From contig PCBI01000005.1 of NCBI GenBank assembly GCA_002730875.1, positions 62,001 to 126,000 of the forward strand: a stretch of DNA of 64,000 nucleotides, written 5' to 3'. A program made the position numbers and the translations under genes. How positions within the stretch are numbered: the first letter of the stretch is position 1; each line of letters opens with the position of its first letter. This DNA is from Spirochaetaceae bacterium (GTDB lineage: Bacteria > Spirochaetota > Leptospiria > Leptospirales > Leptonemataceae). Shown here in pieces: positions 45,254 through 54,696 of the stretch. The notes beneath the pieces were generated by a model that was given only the letters and a program-made list of their open reading frames with translations, did not search any database and was not told where the DNA came from.

Positions 45254-47155
45254 GTGGCTATAAAGATAAACGCTACGAACCTGGCTGAAATGTACAAGTG
45301 GGCCGCCGAGACTTACGGCGACAAACCTGCATTTGCAACCAGGAATAAAGACAAGGTTTTTGAAGCCGTTTCGTTCAAAGAACTGTACGAAATGGGACTT
45401 AACCTGGCAACCGGTCTAATTGATCTGGGTGTTCAGGCGAGAGAACACGTGGGACTCCTTGCCGATAACCGTTTGGAATGGATTGTAAGTGATTACGCCA
45501 TTCTGATTGCGGGCGCGGCCGATGTTCCCAGGGGGACGGACGTAACTGATGCGGACGTCACATACATTCTACCGCATTCGGATGCGAAAGTAGTCTTTGT
45601 TGAAAACAAAGCAGTTCTGGATCGAGTTCAGAAGAACAAAGATAAACTACCAAACATTCAGCACATCATTATGATGGATAAGGACACTCCGGTACCGGAC
45701 GGTGTTCTGCGACTGTATGACCTCCTGGAAAAAGGAAAGCAACTACGTGCTGGCGGAGATCGTAGAGCTGAAGAGCGCATGGCGCAAATCAAGCCGGACG
45801 ATTTATTTACATTGATCTACACTTCCGGAACCACTGGCGCTCCAAAAGGAGTGATGCTACGGCATTCCAGTATGGTTTCGCAGGTGGAGAACATTCCCAT
45901 CGATATTACTACTTCGGATAGAATACTTTCCATCCTGCCCGTTTGGCACGTATTCGAACGAGTATTTGAGATGATTGCCATCGGCGGAGGCTGCTGCACA
46001 AACTATACGAATGTGCGAAACCTGCGCGAAGACATGGGAATTGTTAAGCCTACGTTCATGGCAAGTGCGCCAAGACTGTGGGAAAGCATCTTCACTGGCA
46101 TTCAACAGAAAGTAGAGGCCGGACCGGGCGTTGCTCGAGGTCTGTTTAAAGCCGCCTATTTCTGTTCTCGTCAGGTAAAGGGCGCTACTCGCTTCCTGAG
46201 CTTCAAGCAATTGGACACAACTGGTCGAAATCCTGTTGTTTCTATGTTGATTGGGCTCTGGAACATTCTGCGGTTCATCATCTTTTTGGTGCCGTTCCTG
46301 TTGCTTGACCTGATTGTACTGCGCAAGATTCGCGCCGCAACCGGTGGCAAACTACGAGGTTCCGTTTCCGGTGGTGGAGCTCTTCCCATTCATGTGGATG
46401 AGTTCTTTAACAACATTGGAATCCCCGTTCTGGAAGGCTACGGTATGACCGAAACCTGTCCGGTACTGGCGGTGCGAACCTGGGGCAAGCTGGTAATTGG
46501 CTCCGTAGGACCAATTTATCCGGATACCGACATTCGCATTGTAGACATCTCCAACGGAGATATTATCTACACCACCGAAAAGGGTGGAGCGAACAAACGC
46601 GGCATCAAGGGAGAAATCCATGCTAAAGGTCCTCAGGTAATGCGCGGCTATTACAAGAATCCGGAAGCAACCGACAAGGTTCTGAAGGATGGCTGGATGA
46701 ATACCGGAGACCTGGGCATGATTACCTTCAACGGTACTCTGAAGATCGTTGGTCGATCCAAGGAAACCGTGGTTCTGCTCGGCGGCGAAAACGTGGAGCC
46801 GGTCCCAATAGAGAACAAGCTTTCCGAGTCTCCGCTAATTGACCAGGTGATGGTTGTAGGTCAGGACAAGAAGTACCTGGCTGCCCTGGTTGTTCCATCC
46901 CTGGAACAATTCAAGGACTACGGCGAAACCCTGGAAGAGATCGCGAAGAATGAGGAAGTGGCAAAGCTGCTTAGAAATGAAGTCAAGAAGCTGGTCTCCA
47001 GCGAAGCGGGCTTCAAATCTTTCGAGAAAGTGGTAGATGTAAGATTGCTTCCCAAGCCTTTCGAGGTGGGAGATGAACTTACCAACCTGTTCAAGATCAA
47101 GCGTCACGTGGTAACTGATAAGTATCAAGATATGATCAATACCATGTACGATTGA
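45254..47155 (+). CDS. fadD: Long-chain fatty acid--CoA ligase (AMP-binding)
   Basis: A 633-residue ATP-dependent acyl-CoA synthetase. The start is GTG 45254, with GGAGG seven bases upstream; a TTG at 45206 would precede the predicted promoter's product. Motifs: LIYTSGTTGAPKGVMLRH (ATP-binding P-loop), GYGMTETCPVLAVRTWG, GWMNTGDLGMITFNG and KIVGRSKETVVLLGGENVEP. A hydrophobic stretch (about 335-365) may contact the membrane, as in FadD15-like enzymes. It supplies acyl-CoA for beta-oxidation and lipids. Followed by a strong intrinsic terminator. Confidence 0.94.
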   Translation: MAIKINATNLAEMYKWAAETYGDKPAFATRNKDKVFEAVSFKELYEMGLNLATGLIDLGVQAREHVGLLADNRLEWIVSDYAILIAGAADVPRGTDVTDADVTYILPHSDAKVVFVENKAVLDRVQKNKDKLPNIQHIIMMDKDTPVPDGVLRLYDLLEKGKQLRAGGDRRAEERMAQIKPDDLFTLIYTSGTTGAPKGVMLRHSSMVSQVENIPIDITTSDRILSILPVWHVFERVFEMIAIGGGCCTNYTNVRNLREDMGIVKPTFMASAPRLWESIFTGIQQKVEAGPGVARGLFKAAYFCSRQVKGATRFLSFKQLDTTGRNPVVSMLIGLWNILRFIIFLVPFLLLDLIVLRKIRAATGGKLRGSVSGGGALPIHVDEFFNNIGIPVLEGYGMTETCPVLAVRTWGKLVIGSVGPIYPDTDIRIVDISNGDIIYTTEKGGANKRGIKGEIHAKGPQVMRGYYKNPEATDKVLKDGWMNTGDLGMITFNGTLKIVGRSKETVVLLGGENVEPVPIENKLSESPLIDQVMVVGQDKKYLAALVVPSLEQFKDYGETLEEIAKNEEVAKLLRNEVKKLVSSEAGFKSFEKVVDVRLLPKPFEVGDELTNLFKIKRHVVTDKYQDMINTMYD

Positions 47156-47184
47156 TTGTGAAAGCTTCAGAAGCCTTACAATCT

Positions 47185-47215
47185 AAACCCGCCCTGTTTC
47201 CAGGGCGGGTTTTTT
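47185..47215 (+). terminator. Intrinsic terminator of fadD
   Basis: AAACCCGCCCTG and CAGGGCGGGTTT form a perfect 11-12 bp stem with a TTTC loop, followed by a run of T. It begins 30 bp after the fadD stop. This is the clearest intrinsic terminator in the window. Confidence 0.95.
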
Positions 47216-47230
47216 GCCTGGATACCAATT

Positions 47231-47950
47231 GTGCATGGAAATGACTATCTGTGGGAACTGATTCTTGGCTCCTTTCCATTTCGATGGATTGTGGGTAAGA
47301 AAGTAGCTGCAGGTTCTACAGGCTGCGTAGTGCGAAGCGGCTCCAATCTGTTTGCTCTGACTGTGCAATACGGAAAGCCCCCCGGCTCGCCGGTTATCTA
47401 CGGCTATCATCACAATCTAAGAGGACCCGTTATCTATCCGCTCCTGGATCCCTTCTTTATGGAGATCCCCGAAGTTCTTGGACCGGATAATCGAAAAACT
47501 TACCTGGTTTACAGCGAATTGATGCTGCCCGAAACCTCGAACTCCGAGAATACCGAGCTGGATGCCCGTTATCAAGAGGTCGGTCCGGAAGGCGAGATTC
47601 TGGAAGAACGCCCGCGCAAGACCGGGGATCTGCATCCGGGCCGAGTGCCCAATCTTGCGGATAGGTACGGCTTCAGTTGCTTCAAAGATATCCTGGCGCG
47701 GCTGGACGACTACGATCATCTAACATTCACGGAACGCAACCTGGAGTTTACCGGAAAAAGTCATGGATTGTTTCGATTCAGGGCAGCCCGAAAGGACGAA
47801 CCGTTTCAACTACCATCCGGTTGTCAGGGCTCTCCGATCCTGGACGAGGATGCAAAAATCGTTTCGCTGATCACCGGCGGCGACTCAAAGAAGCGAATCT
47901 ACTACGGTCTGGATCTCTGGAAATTCTTGAGCGAATCGCACTTTTCCTGA
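47231..47950 (+). CDS. Protease-like protein without a visible catalytic triad
   Basis: A 239-residue protein beginning at GTG 47231, just after the fadD terminator. Near the C-terminus, LPSGCQGSPILDEDAKIVSLITGG has the look of the nucleophile loop of chymotrypsin-like proteases (GxSGxPI with Ser shifted). The N-terminal AAGSTGCVVRSGSNLFALTV is where these folds usually carry the His loop, but no TAAHC-type motif is seen. I infer a protease-like fold that may be inactive. The 3' end overlaps the convergent EEP gene by 49 bp. Confidence 0.6.
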   Translation: MHGNDYLWELILGSFPFRWIVGKKVAAGSTGCVVRSGSNLFALTVQYGKPPGSPVIYGYHHNLRGPVIYPLLDPFFMEIPEVLGPDNRKTYLVYSELMLPETSNSENTELDARYQEVGPEGEILEERPRKTGDLHPGRVPNLADRYGFSCFKDILARLDDYDHLTFTERNLEFTGKSHGLFRFRAARKDEPFQLPSGCQGSPILDEDAKIVSLITGGDSKKRIYYGLDLWKFLSESHFS

Positions 47951-49116
47951 AGCGGCAACTCTACATCAAACATCAGCCCCAGATGGTCCGAACCATCCAC
48001 TTCCATCCTCAGAAATCCAACGGGATTCACTCTTTCTGAGACCAGAACCCCATCTATAGGAATTCGCAGAAAATCTGGCCAGTGGCTGGAGAAAGTTCCA
48101 CGAAACAACCCCTGGAGCGGATCTCGATGAAGAACCTGCTTCAATCCGGTGCTTTGCCTTAGCCGCTCCATATCCCTGGACCAATCCACGGAATTGAAAT
48201 CCCCTACCAGAATTAGCGGGCTCCCATCTCCCCGGGCGGCTTTGCTTTCCAGGGAGCCAGGGCTCCAGTATTCAAACACGGCGTTGGGGGAAGAGTGAGC
48301 GGCACCTGGACGCAGCGATTCCCATTCCGGGAAGCGAACCTGTGCCATCATATTCAGGAAAGCCCGGCGGTGCACTGCCAGAATACGCGGATTGAATGGA
48401 GCCACCGGATGCGCCGCTAACAGTCTAAGCGCTTCCGGCGCGCACCTTCGCGGTTCCAGGGTGTCCGGTTCTCCCGCTGACACTCCTGCCGGTAGCGCCG
48501 CTGCCAGCACTTCCAGTTCCACCAGTAACTCCAATCGACTTGAAATCTCTTTGGTCTTCTTAACAGGAACTCGAGAGAGCACGCCATAACCAAAATAGGG
48601 CCGGTGGATGTTGAATATTGCATACGGAAAATCCAGGCCGCGAAGAAAGGCCGCATGCGACTCGTCCAGTTCGTGCAGTATCATCAAATCGGGTTCGTAA
48701 GTATCGACAATGGAGGCCAGATGATGCAGTTTCGAAGGAGGATTATACAGATACAGGTTTACATGAAGGATTCGCAGAACATTGTCCGCCTTCCCTGATT
48801 GAATACCAGGCACTCGATGGCTATTCAGGAAGGGGCCAGAAATGGCAAGCCCTGATGCAACAAGGAGCACAGAAACAGGCAAGAACCAGTAGCGAGAAAC
48901 CCGGCGGACACGAATGGCCAGGAACAAAACCAAAATCAATAGGACGGAAAGAAGAAGCAGTGGCCAGCCGGCAAAGGAATGCAATATAGTAAAGAGCCAG
49001 TCCAGAAATCCAGGAAATCCCACAACGGGATACGAATACGGAACGAGAACCGGCAGCCATAACAATAGTAGCGCCAAAAAAATCGAAAACCGGCGACCGG
49101 CCCGGGGCGCAGGCAT
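47902..49116 (-). CDS. Membrane endonuclease/exonuclease/phosphatase (EEP) family protein
   Basis: A 404-residue protein. Three hydrophobic helices (about 10-100) precede an EEP domain: LRILHVNLYLYNPPSKLHHLA, PDLMILHELDESHAAFL (metal Glu), ILVGDFNSVDWSRDME and the final GSDHLGLMFDVEL with the catalytic Asp-His. This membrane-anchored type is common and of unknown substrate (nucleic acid, phospholipid or inositol phosphate). The ATG overlaps the glucoamylase-like stop by one base (TGATG), so it is cotranslated with it. Confidence 0.85.
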   Translation of the reverse strand: MPAPRAGRRFSIFLALLLLWLPVLVPYSYPVVGFPGFLDWLFTILHSFAGWPLLLLSVLLILVLFLAIRVRRVSRYWFLPVSVLLVASGLAISGPFLNSHRVPGIQSGKADNVLRILHVNLYLYNPPSKLHHLASIVDTYEPDLMILHELDESHAAFLRGLDFPYAIFNIHRPYFGYGVLSRVPVKKTKEISSRLELLVELEVLAAALPAGVSAGEPDTLEPRRCAPEALRLLAAHPVAPFNPRILAVHRRAFLNMMAQVRFPEWESLRPGAAHSSPNAVFEYWSPGSLESKAARGDGSPLILVGDFNSVDWSRDMERLRQSTGLKQVLHRDPLQGLFRGTFSSHWPDFLRIPIDGVLVSERVNPVGFLRMEVDGSDHLGLMFDVELPLQEKCDSLKNFQRSRP

Positions 49117-51551
49117 CAGTATCGAATTCTGATGCGATCGGCCTGCGGCAAAATTCGCAGCCTATCGTTCACAAATTCGAAACTGGCTCCCTTGACCTCG
49201 AGCTTCTTGCTCGATAGCTTCAGGAAGCCCAGGTAAAGATCGAGCCACTTCAAGCCCGATTGCGATAAACCGGGAAACTCAATGACCAGTTCTCCGGATT
49301 CCTTTTCCAGCTCACCGCTTATGGTGATGTGGCCTGCCCTGATTGGAAAGGGACCAAAGCGAAGCGGAGCGCCCTGCAACTCTTTGCGCTTGAGCCCGGA
49401 AAAGATACGAAGATGATCCCCGCCATCGGCCACCACGAATTCGCGCAGTAAGATCAGTAATTCGGCGGCAGCCCATCCGTGAAATCCGTCGCCCATGACT
49501 CCGCCGCCGGTGTTGGGATGGATGGCCTCAGGATAGGTCCAGAGCTGAGTTCGGCTTTGCAGCACACGCTTGAGCACTCGCCGAGCTTCTTTCACTTCGT
49601 TTAATCTGAGCAGGCATTGCGCCATTTGCAGGCTGAGATAGATGTTAAAGCCAGAATGGATGATCGGATGGAAAAACAATCCGCGCAAAAAGAACTCACG
49701 ATAAATGGTCATTACAGTGCTTTTCTCTTCTGGTTCGGGGAGGATGCCCAGATCCAACGGATACAGCATACAGATACTTCCGATCATTCCCGAATCTACG
49801 GGCCTGGAAGGAGCGGCCGTAAGTACTCCGTATTTCTGGCGATCTTCCAGGGAAAGCGTGAGAAAATCTGATCTGTAAGAAGTCTCTTCCTGTTCGAAAA
49901 GCTTCTTGTCCGCATTGTGCCCCAGAAGCTCGGCAACATAGGCCGCTTCGCGCACGCCGCCGATACTCCAAAGGTTGTCCCAGTAATAATGATCGGCCGG
50001 GCCCAGGTGTTCGGCGCTGAATCCGGCAGGCATGAGTCTCTTTTCGTAGCCGCGTTTTCGCTTCTTGCGAATCCAATCCACTCCTTTCCGAATAGAATCA
50101 TACGATGACTTGAGAAGTTCTACATCCCCGGTCATGCGAGCAAAGTGAGTCAGAGTCCAGATGGCCTGCCCATTGGAGTCCCACTCTCCTTCATGCGACC
50201 GAAAAAAGCCATCTTTCTCCTGCCGATCCGGATAGGTTTCCAGGACTGTGCGAGCCTGCTTCAAATAGTTCCAGCCGGCCAGAGCGCTGATCATGTAAGC
50301 GGCGTCACGAAACCAGAACTGACGATAGGTAAATACGCCGGGGGTGATCTTCGTTCCGGTCTGCAAAGAGAGAACAAAACCTTTATTGATTCGTGCGGCC
50401 TGGTTCCATAACTCCCGGGCGCTCTGAAACGTGGAGCCTGGCTCAATGTAGCGGTTCCATTGCTCCGCGCTTTCACGAGCCTCGGCTTCAAGTAAATCTT
50501 CGCTTCGGAACCGACTGGTAAGGGGAAAGTCATCCTGCACGATAAGCTTCTCGCGCATTTTCTCCCCTTCTTTGCGAATGTCGTCCAACTGAGGGGCCTC
50601 GCTCTGCTTTCGCAGCGCCGCGCGGTTTTCGAACTCCAGTTCCGGAGGAAGCACCTGTTCGTAAGTGCGGGCATGGAATCGAATCTTGCCCTTGCCCTTG
50701 AGTCTGTAATGGAATGCTCCGGTGGCAATACCGTAGGGACAATGGATTTCGCCCACCATGGTACGATTGAAGTATGCATCCCCCCGCTCCAGGGAAGAAC
50801 AGACCACCAGATCCGGAGTATCCAGCAGGCCGATTTCTTCTTTGCCGTTTACCACAATGGTGCCGCCGGACCGTTCGGGACTGAACTTGAGGTCATTGAT
50901 GAGAGCCGCGCCTTCCGGATTGAACGGACGAACGCCTACGATGATTTCCCATCCGGGCGAACCAGCTTCCCACTCAACCTGATTTAAGATAGCGCCATCG
51001 TCCCGGGGCGAACCGCACACCTTCCATGTAACATGAATGTCATCTCGACTGTACGTGGTAGTGGGTAGAGGAAGATCCTTTTCCAGAGTCTGGCTCACCG
51101 CTACCTGGCCTCTGGCTGGCAGAAAGATACGACCGTTTTTCCAGAGCGCTATTTCAATGCTATAATAGCCGATTACCGGACTCAGTCCTCCGGCAGGATC
51201 AATGAGCGCGAAGGACGGCGTATTGGGCCCGCGAACCCCCAGCCAGTTTCGGTGCGTAAGATTCAGGCTGAGCATGGAGCCAGCCCGGGGTATGAAAGAA
51301 GGATCCTCCGGGTTGTATTGACGCTCTACCCAGTACGGACCGGCGAAGTTTCTATAGAACTGGAAGAAGCAATAATTCCACATCCCGCTGGCAATAACCC
51401 GGGACGCCAGGGGAAGGTTTTCTGCGGGAAATAACGCGCTACTGGGATTCGTTAAACGGAAGCCCCCGGAAATCAGGCGACTAACATCAGGATGAAGCCC
51501 CATGAAGCGCGCGAGGCTTGTAAGTCCCCGTCGCACTATGGTGCTTTTCAT
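49116..51551 (-). CDS. Glucoamylase-like (six-hairpin glycosidase) protein
   Basis: An 811-residue protein without a clear signal peptide. The N-terminal half (1-340) is beta-rich. The C-terminal half has the alpha/alpha barrel of GH15/GH63-type enzymes: FTYRQFWFRDAAYMISALAGW, EGEWDSNGQAIWTLTHFARMTGD, HYYWDNLWSIGG and HPNTGGGVMGDGFHGWAAAE. WFRD and GEWDSNGQ are the usual acid/base-bearing regions. Substrate is probably an alpha-glucan or related oligosaccharide (inference). It is cotranscribed with a STAS gene four bases upstream. Confidence 0.8.
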   Translation of the reverse strand: MKSTIVRRGLTSLARFMGLHPDVSRLISGGFRLTNPSSALFPAENLPLASRVIASGMWNYCFFQFYRNFAGPYWVERQYNPEDPSFIPRAGSMLSLNLTHRNWLGVRGPNTPSFALIDPAGGLSPVIGYYSIEIALWKNGRIFLPARGQVAVSQTLEKDLPLPTTTYSRDDIHVTWKVCGSPRDDGAILNQVEWEAGSPGWEIIVGVRPFNPEGAALINDLKFSPERSGGTIVVNGKEEIGLLDTPDLVVCSSLERGDAYFNRTMVGEIHCPYGIATGAFHYRLKGKGKIRFHARTYEQVLPPELEFENRAALRKQSEAPQLDDIRKEGEKMREKLIVQDDFPLTSRFRSEDLLEAEARESAEQWNRYIEPGSTFQSARELWNQAARINKGFVLSLQTGTKITPGVFTYRQFWFRDAAYMISALAGWNYLKQARTVLETYPDRQEKDGFFRSHEGEWDSNGQAIWTLTHFARMTGDVELLKSSYDSIRKGVDWIRKKRKRGYEKRLMPAGFSAEHLGPADHYYWDNLWSIGGVREAAYVAELLGHNADKKLFEQEETSYRSDFLTLSLEDRQKYGVLTAAPSRPVDSGMIGSICMLYPLDLGILPEPEEKSTVMTIYREFFLRGLFFHPIIHSGFNIYLSLQMAQCLLRLNEVKEARRVLKRVLQSRTQLWTYPEAIHPNTGGGVMGDGFHGWAAAELLILLREFVVADGGDHLRIFSGLKRKELQGAPLRFGPFPIRAGHITISGELEKESGELVIEFPGLSQSGLKWLDLYLGFLKLSSKKLEVKGASFEFVNDRLRILPQADRIRIRY

Positions 51552-51554
51552 GGT

Positions 51555-51890
51555 TTACTCTCCGGCCAGAGCTTCCTCTTCGGACTCATAGATGTCGAAC
51601 ATGTCCATGAGCTCCACCACCTCAAACACTTTCCGCACGGCCAGCGACAAATTGCAGAGCTTGAGATTCCGGCCAGACTCTTTAAGCGTTCTCATCAAAG
51701 AGACGAAAACCCGCAAACCGGAGGAGGACATATATTCCACATCGTCCAGATTCAGTACGATGCTTTTCTGATCATTCTTCTGGATGATATCATTCAGCTC
51801 GTTTTCAATTTCAGATGCCAGATGAACATCCATGCGGCCATGCAGATAAACCACCATGTTGGAACCGCTTTCTTTTACTTTCAGACTCAT
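51555..51890 (-). CDS. STAS-domain anti-sigma factor antagonist (RsbV-like)
   Basis: A 111-residue STAS protein: MVVYLHGRMDVHLASEIENEL, then IVLNLDDVEYMSSSGLRVFVSL, with the phospho-acceptor Ser in the MSSSG motif. It lies 67 bp downstream of the fused phosphatase/kinase gene, whose C-terminal HATPase domain is the expected kinase and whose PP2C domain is the expected phosphatase. It is the antagonist of a partner switch. The glycosidase gene begins four bases after its stop. Confidence 0.93.
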   Translation of the reverse strand: MSLKVKESGSNMVVYLHGRMDVHLASEIENELNDIIQKNDQKSIVLNLDDVEYMSSSGLRVFVSLMRTLKESGRNLKLCNLSLAVRKVFEVVELMDMFDIYESEEEALAGE

Positions 51891-51957
51891 ACGCCCTCTT
51901 TTTCAGTAATTCTATTGTAATGCACTATGTATTTACGCAAGGATAAGACGAAAAAAA

Positions 51958-54696
51958 TCACACTTTTTTTTCTATCCGCAGGTAGTTCACCCCGCCTTCC
52001 CTGCGGTATTGAACCCGATCCATCAAAGAGCGGATGAGAAACACTCCGAAACCGCCCTTCCGCCGGCCCGCCAGGTTCTCATTAACGTCAGGCTGGGCCA
52101 CTTCGTCTATGTCGAACGGTCGACCCCGGTCCTCGAACTCCATTCGAAATATCCGTCCCTGTCCGATCTGGATCTTGCAAAGGAAGTCCGGCTCCAGAAT
52201 TTTGCTTTCTTCAAAGGCATGCAGGATGATGTTTGTAGCGGCTTCATCGGAAACCAGAAGGATGTCCTCCTGAACCTGTCCCATTATGTTGTTATCGTGG
52301 AGAACCCGGGTGATTTCATCCCTTAACATGGGAACGCTGGAAGCGCGGGCCGGGAAGCGGAATTCGTAGTGCTGCCCTTTCGTATCACGATAAAGTCGAG
52401 TAACTAACATGGTAAAATCGTCGTACTGAAGATCCGATTCGGCAAAGCTTGTAACGTTATTGTAAACAAGATCTATTAGCTGCGTGGCCGGCAGATTCCG
52501 GTTTTCTTCCAGAAGCTTCTTAAAATTGTCCAGACCATATTCTTCATTCTGCTGATTGATAGCTTCCACCACGCCGTCGGTGTACAGAATCAATAGATCG
52601 CCGCTGTTTACCCTGGTTTCCCGACTCTCGAATTTCATTGTGCCGGAAGGCACTACCCCCAGGGGAGCGCCCCTGGAATTCAAGACTTCTGTTTCGCCGC
52701 CCTTTCGCACAAGAAGCATTTCATTGTGACCGGCGGATGCGTATCTCAGTATTCCGGTCCCGGGATTGTACCGAGCCAGGAACACTGTCACAAACATACC
52801 GGACTCGCTTTCTTCGTAGAGTAAATCGTTGGCCTGACGAAGAATCTCCGCCGGATTCCGTTCGGTCCGAATAATGGTCCGTAGAATAGAACTGGACACG
52901 GCCATGAAAAGGGCGGCCGGCAGCGACTTACCTGAAACATCAGCCACCAGCATGGTAACTTCCCCGTCATCGCCGTGAACGTGGTAATCGTAGAAGTCGC
53001 CGCCCGTGGTACGGGCCATAATGGACCGGGCTCCCAGTTCCATATACTGATGGAAGGGTATCCTGGAAGGCAGAATGTTTTTTTGAATCTTGGAAGTAAT
53101 CTCCACTTCCTTTTCGATAGCGCGTTTCGCCAGTAGCTCTTCGTTTAGCTTGAAGTTCTCATAGCCTCGCATAGTCTGCGAAACGATTGTAGTCAGAAGC
53201 AAGAAGTCTTCCCGGTGGAAACTGCCGGATTCGGGATCCGCCACACAAAGGAGCCCGAAGGGCTCTTCAATGCTGGAGGATTTCATGGGAATAATGATGC
53301 ATGACCTGGAGTCATAAAGTTCCGGTCTTTCCAACTCGGCCAGGTTCGGATCCTCGCTGAAATCCTCCACAAATAGCGGCATTCCCTGACTCATTACCCG
53401 TTCAGATAGTTCAAAAGTGTACAGCGATTCGTCTTCGGAGTAGTCCCCCTGGCGAGCCACAACTTCCAGGTTACCATGGTTATTCTTTAACAGGAAGCTG
53501 GCGCGACCGGCCTTCAGATCTTCGCATATTACCCTGAGCACATTGGCGAACAACTCCTCGATAGAATGGGCTTCAACCAGGATACGAGCCACGGAATGCA
53601 GGCTGGTAACCTCTCTAAGTTTTTTTTCCAGTTGTTCGTTGGTACTTTGCAAATCGTCCAGTAGCATTCTTCGCTGCAAGGCGATGGCCACCGAGTCGCT
53701 AAAGCTTTCGAAGATTTCCAGGTCCTGCTGGGTGAAGTCAGCCCGGTCAATGGTGTTCAGAACTTCGATTACACCGATGACCTTATCGCTCACAACCAGC
53801 GGGCAGGCCATCAGGTTTCGCGTAACGTTCTGAGCCACCTCGTCCACTTTCTTGAAGAGTCGAGGATCGTTTTGAGCGTCGTTCACTATGATGGAACGCT
53901 TTTCGCGTGCGCAGATACCTACAATGCCCTGTCCCTGGGGAATTCGCATGCCACGTAATTGTGTTTGTTCCCCCGAAATGACGTCGAAAACCATTTCGCC
54001 GGTGGATTCGTCGTTGAGAAATACGCTGGCGCTTTCGGCATGAATAACCCGGCGGGCGCTCAAAAGCACCACCTGGATCATTTCATTCAACTCCCGGGAT
54101 GAGTTGATGACGTTTGAAACCTCCAGCACTGTCTTGAGCTGGTAGCTGGATTCCTTCACTTTCTGGTTCAGATGAGCGTTTTCCAGAAGTAGCAACAAAC
54201 TGCTCTTGAAGTTTAGCCTGAGATTGGGAGTATCAACATAGCTGCTCTTCAGAAGGATGGCAAACGTGGCCGCGAAATTGCGCACCAGATTAAGGTCGTT
54301 TTCGTAGAATTTTTCAAAGTAAAGCGGCCGGCGCAAGACGATGGCCCCGATTTCTCCGTCCGGCGAAGAAAGAACAATGGAAAGCGCCGCCTCTTCGCCG
54401 GGGATTTCGTTTTCCTTGAGTTGATCCTCGGCGCCAAGGGCGCTGCGAGGAATGATATTCTTGCTGGTTCTGGATTTCAGGCTGTAGCGAGCCAGTTCTT
54501 GAGCGTCCGCCGAGTGCAGATCCGGCCGGAAAGAAAACAATTCTCCTTCTTCATTGAACAGAAATAGATTCCCCTCGCCAGCCCGCACCATTCGGCAGGC
54601 CTCATCCAGGGCCAACTCCAGGATGTAGTCCACCTCTGCATTCCTGCTTATGGTAACGTAGCCACTACCGGTTCTTTGAAGAAGGGGTAAACTCAA
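51958..54696 (-). CDS. GAF-GAF-GAF-PP2C-HATPase protein (RsbU/RsbW-like fusion)
   Basis: A 912-residue signalling protein with three GAF-like sensor domains (about 20-155, 200-345, 370-515), a short coiled coil, a SpoIIE/PP2C phosphatase (about 550-765; GGDFYDYHV, LVADVSGKSLPAALFMA, LLILYTDGVVEAI) and an RsbW-type GHKL ATPase (about 790-905; LLVSDEAATNIILHAF and GGFGVFLIRSLMDRV). Kinase and phosphatase for one STAS protein would thus be on one chain. It overlaps the TPR/Mrr-like gene by four bases and precedes the STAS gene. No sigma factor is visible nearby. Confidence 0.93.
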   Translation of the reverse strand: MSLPLLQRTGSGYVTISRNAEVDYILELALDEACRMVRAGEGNLFLFNEEGELFSFRPDLHSADAQELARYSLKSRTSKNIIPRSALGAEDQLKENEIPGEEAALSIVLSSPDGEIGAIVLRRPLYFEKFYENDLNLVRNFAATFAILLKSSYVDTPNLRLNFKSSLLLLLENAHLNQKVKESSYQLKTVLEVSNVINSSRELNEMIQVVLLSARRVIHAESASVFLNDESTGEMVFDVISGEQTQLRGMRIPQGQGIVGICAREKRSIIVNDAQNDPRLFKKVDEVAQNVTRNLMACPLVVSDKVIGVIEVLNTIDRADFTQQDLEIFESFSDSVAIALQRRMLLDDLQSTNEQLEKKLREVTSLHSVARILVEAHSIEELFANVLRVICEDLKAGRASFLLKNNHGNLEVVARQGDYSEDESLYTFELSERVMSQGMPLFVEDFSEDPNLAELERPELYDSRSCIIIPMKSSSIEEPFGLLCVADPESGSFHREDFLLLTTIVSQTMRGYENFKLNEELLAKRAIEKEVEITSKIQKNILPSRIPFHQYMELGARSIMARTTGGDFYDYHVHGDDGEVTMLVADVSGKSLPAALFMAVSSSILRTIIRTERNPAEILRQANDLLYEESESGMFVTVFLARYNPGTGILRYASAGHNEMLLVRKGGETEVLNSRGAPLGVVPSGTMKFESRETRVNSGDLLILYTDGVVEAINQQNEEYGLDNFKKLLEENRNLPATQLIDLVYNNVTSFAESDLQYDDFTMLVTRLYRDTKGQHYEFRFPARASSVPMLRDEITRVLHDNNIMGQVQEDILLVSDEAATNIILHAFEESKILEPDFLCKIQIGQGRIFRMEFEDRGRPFDIDEVAQPDVNENLAGRRKGGFGVFLIRSLMDRVQYRREGGVNYLRIEKKV

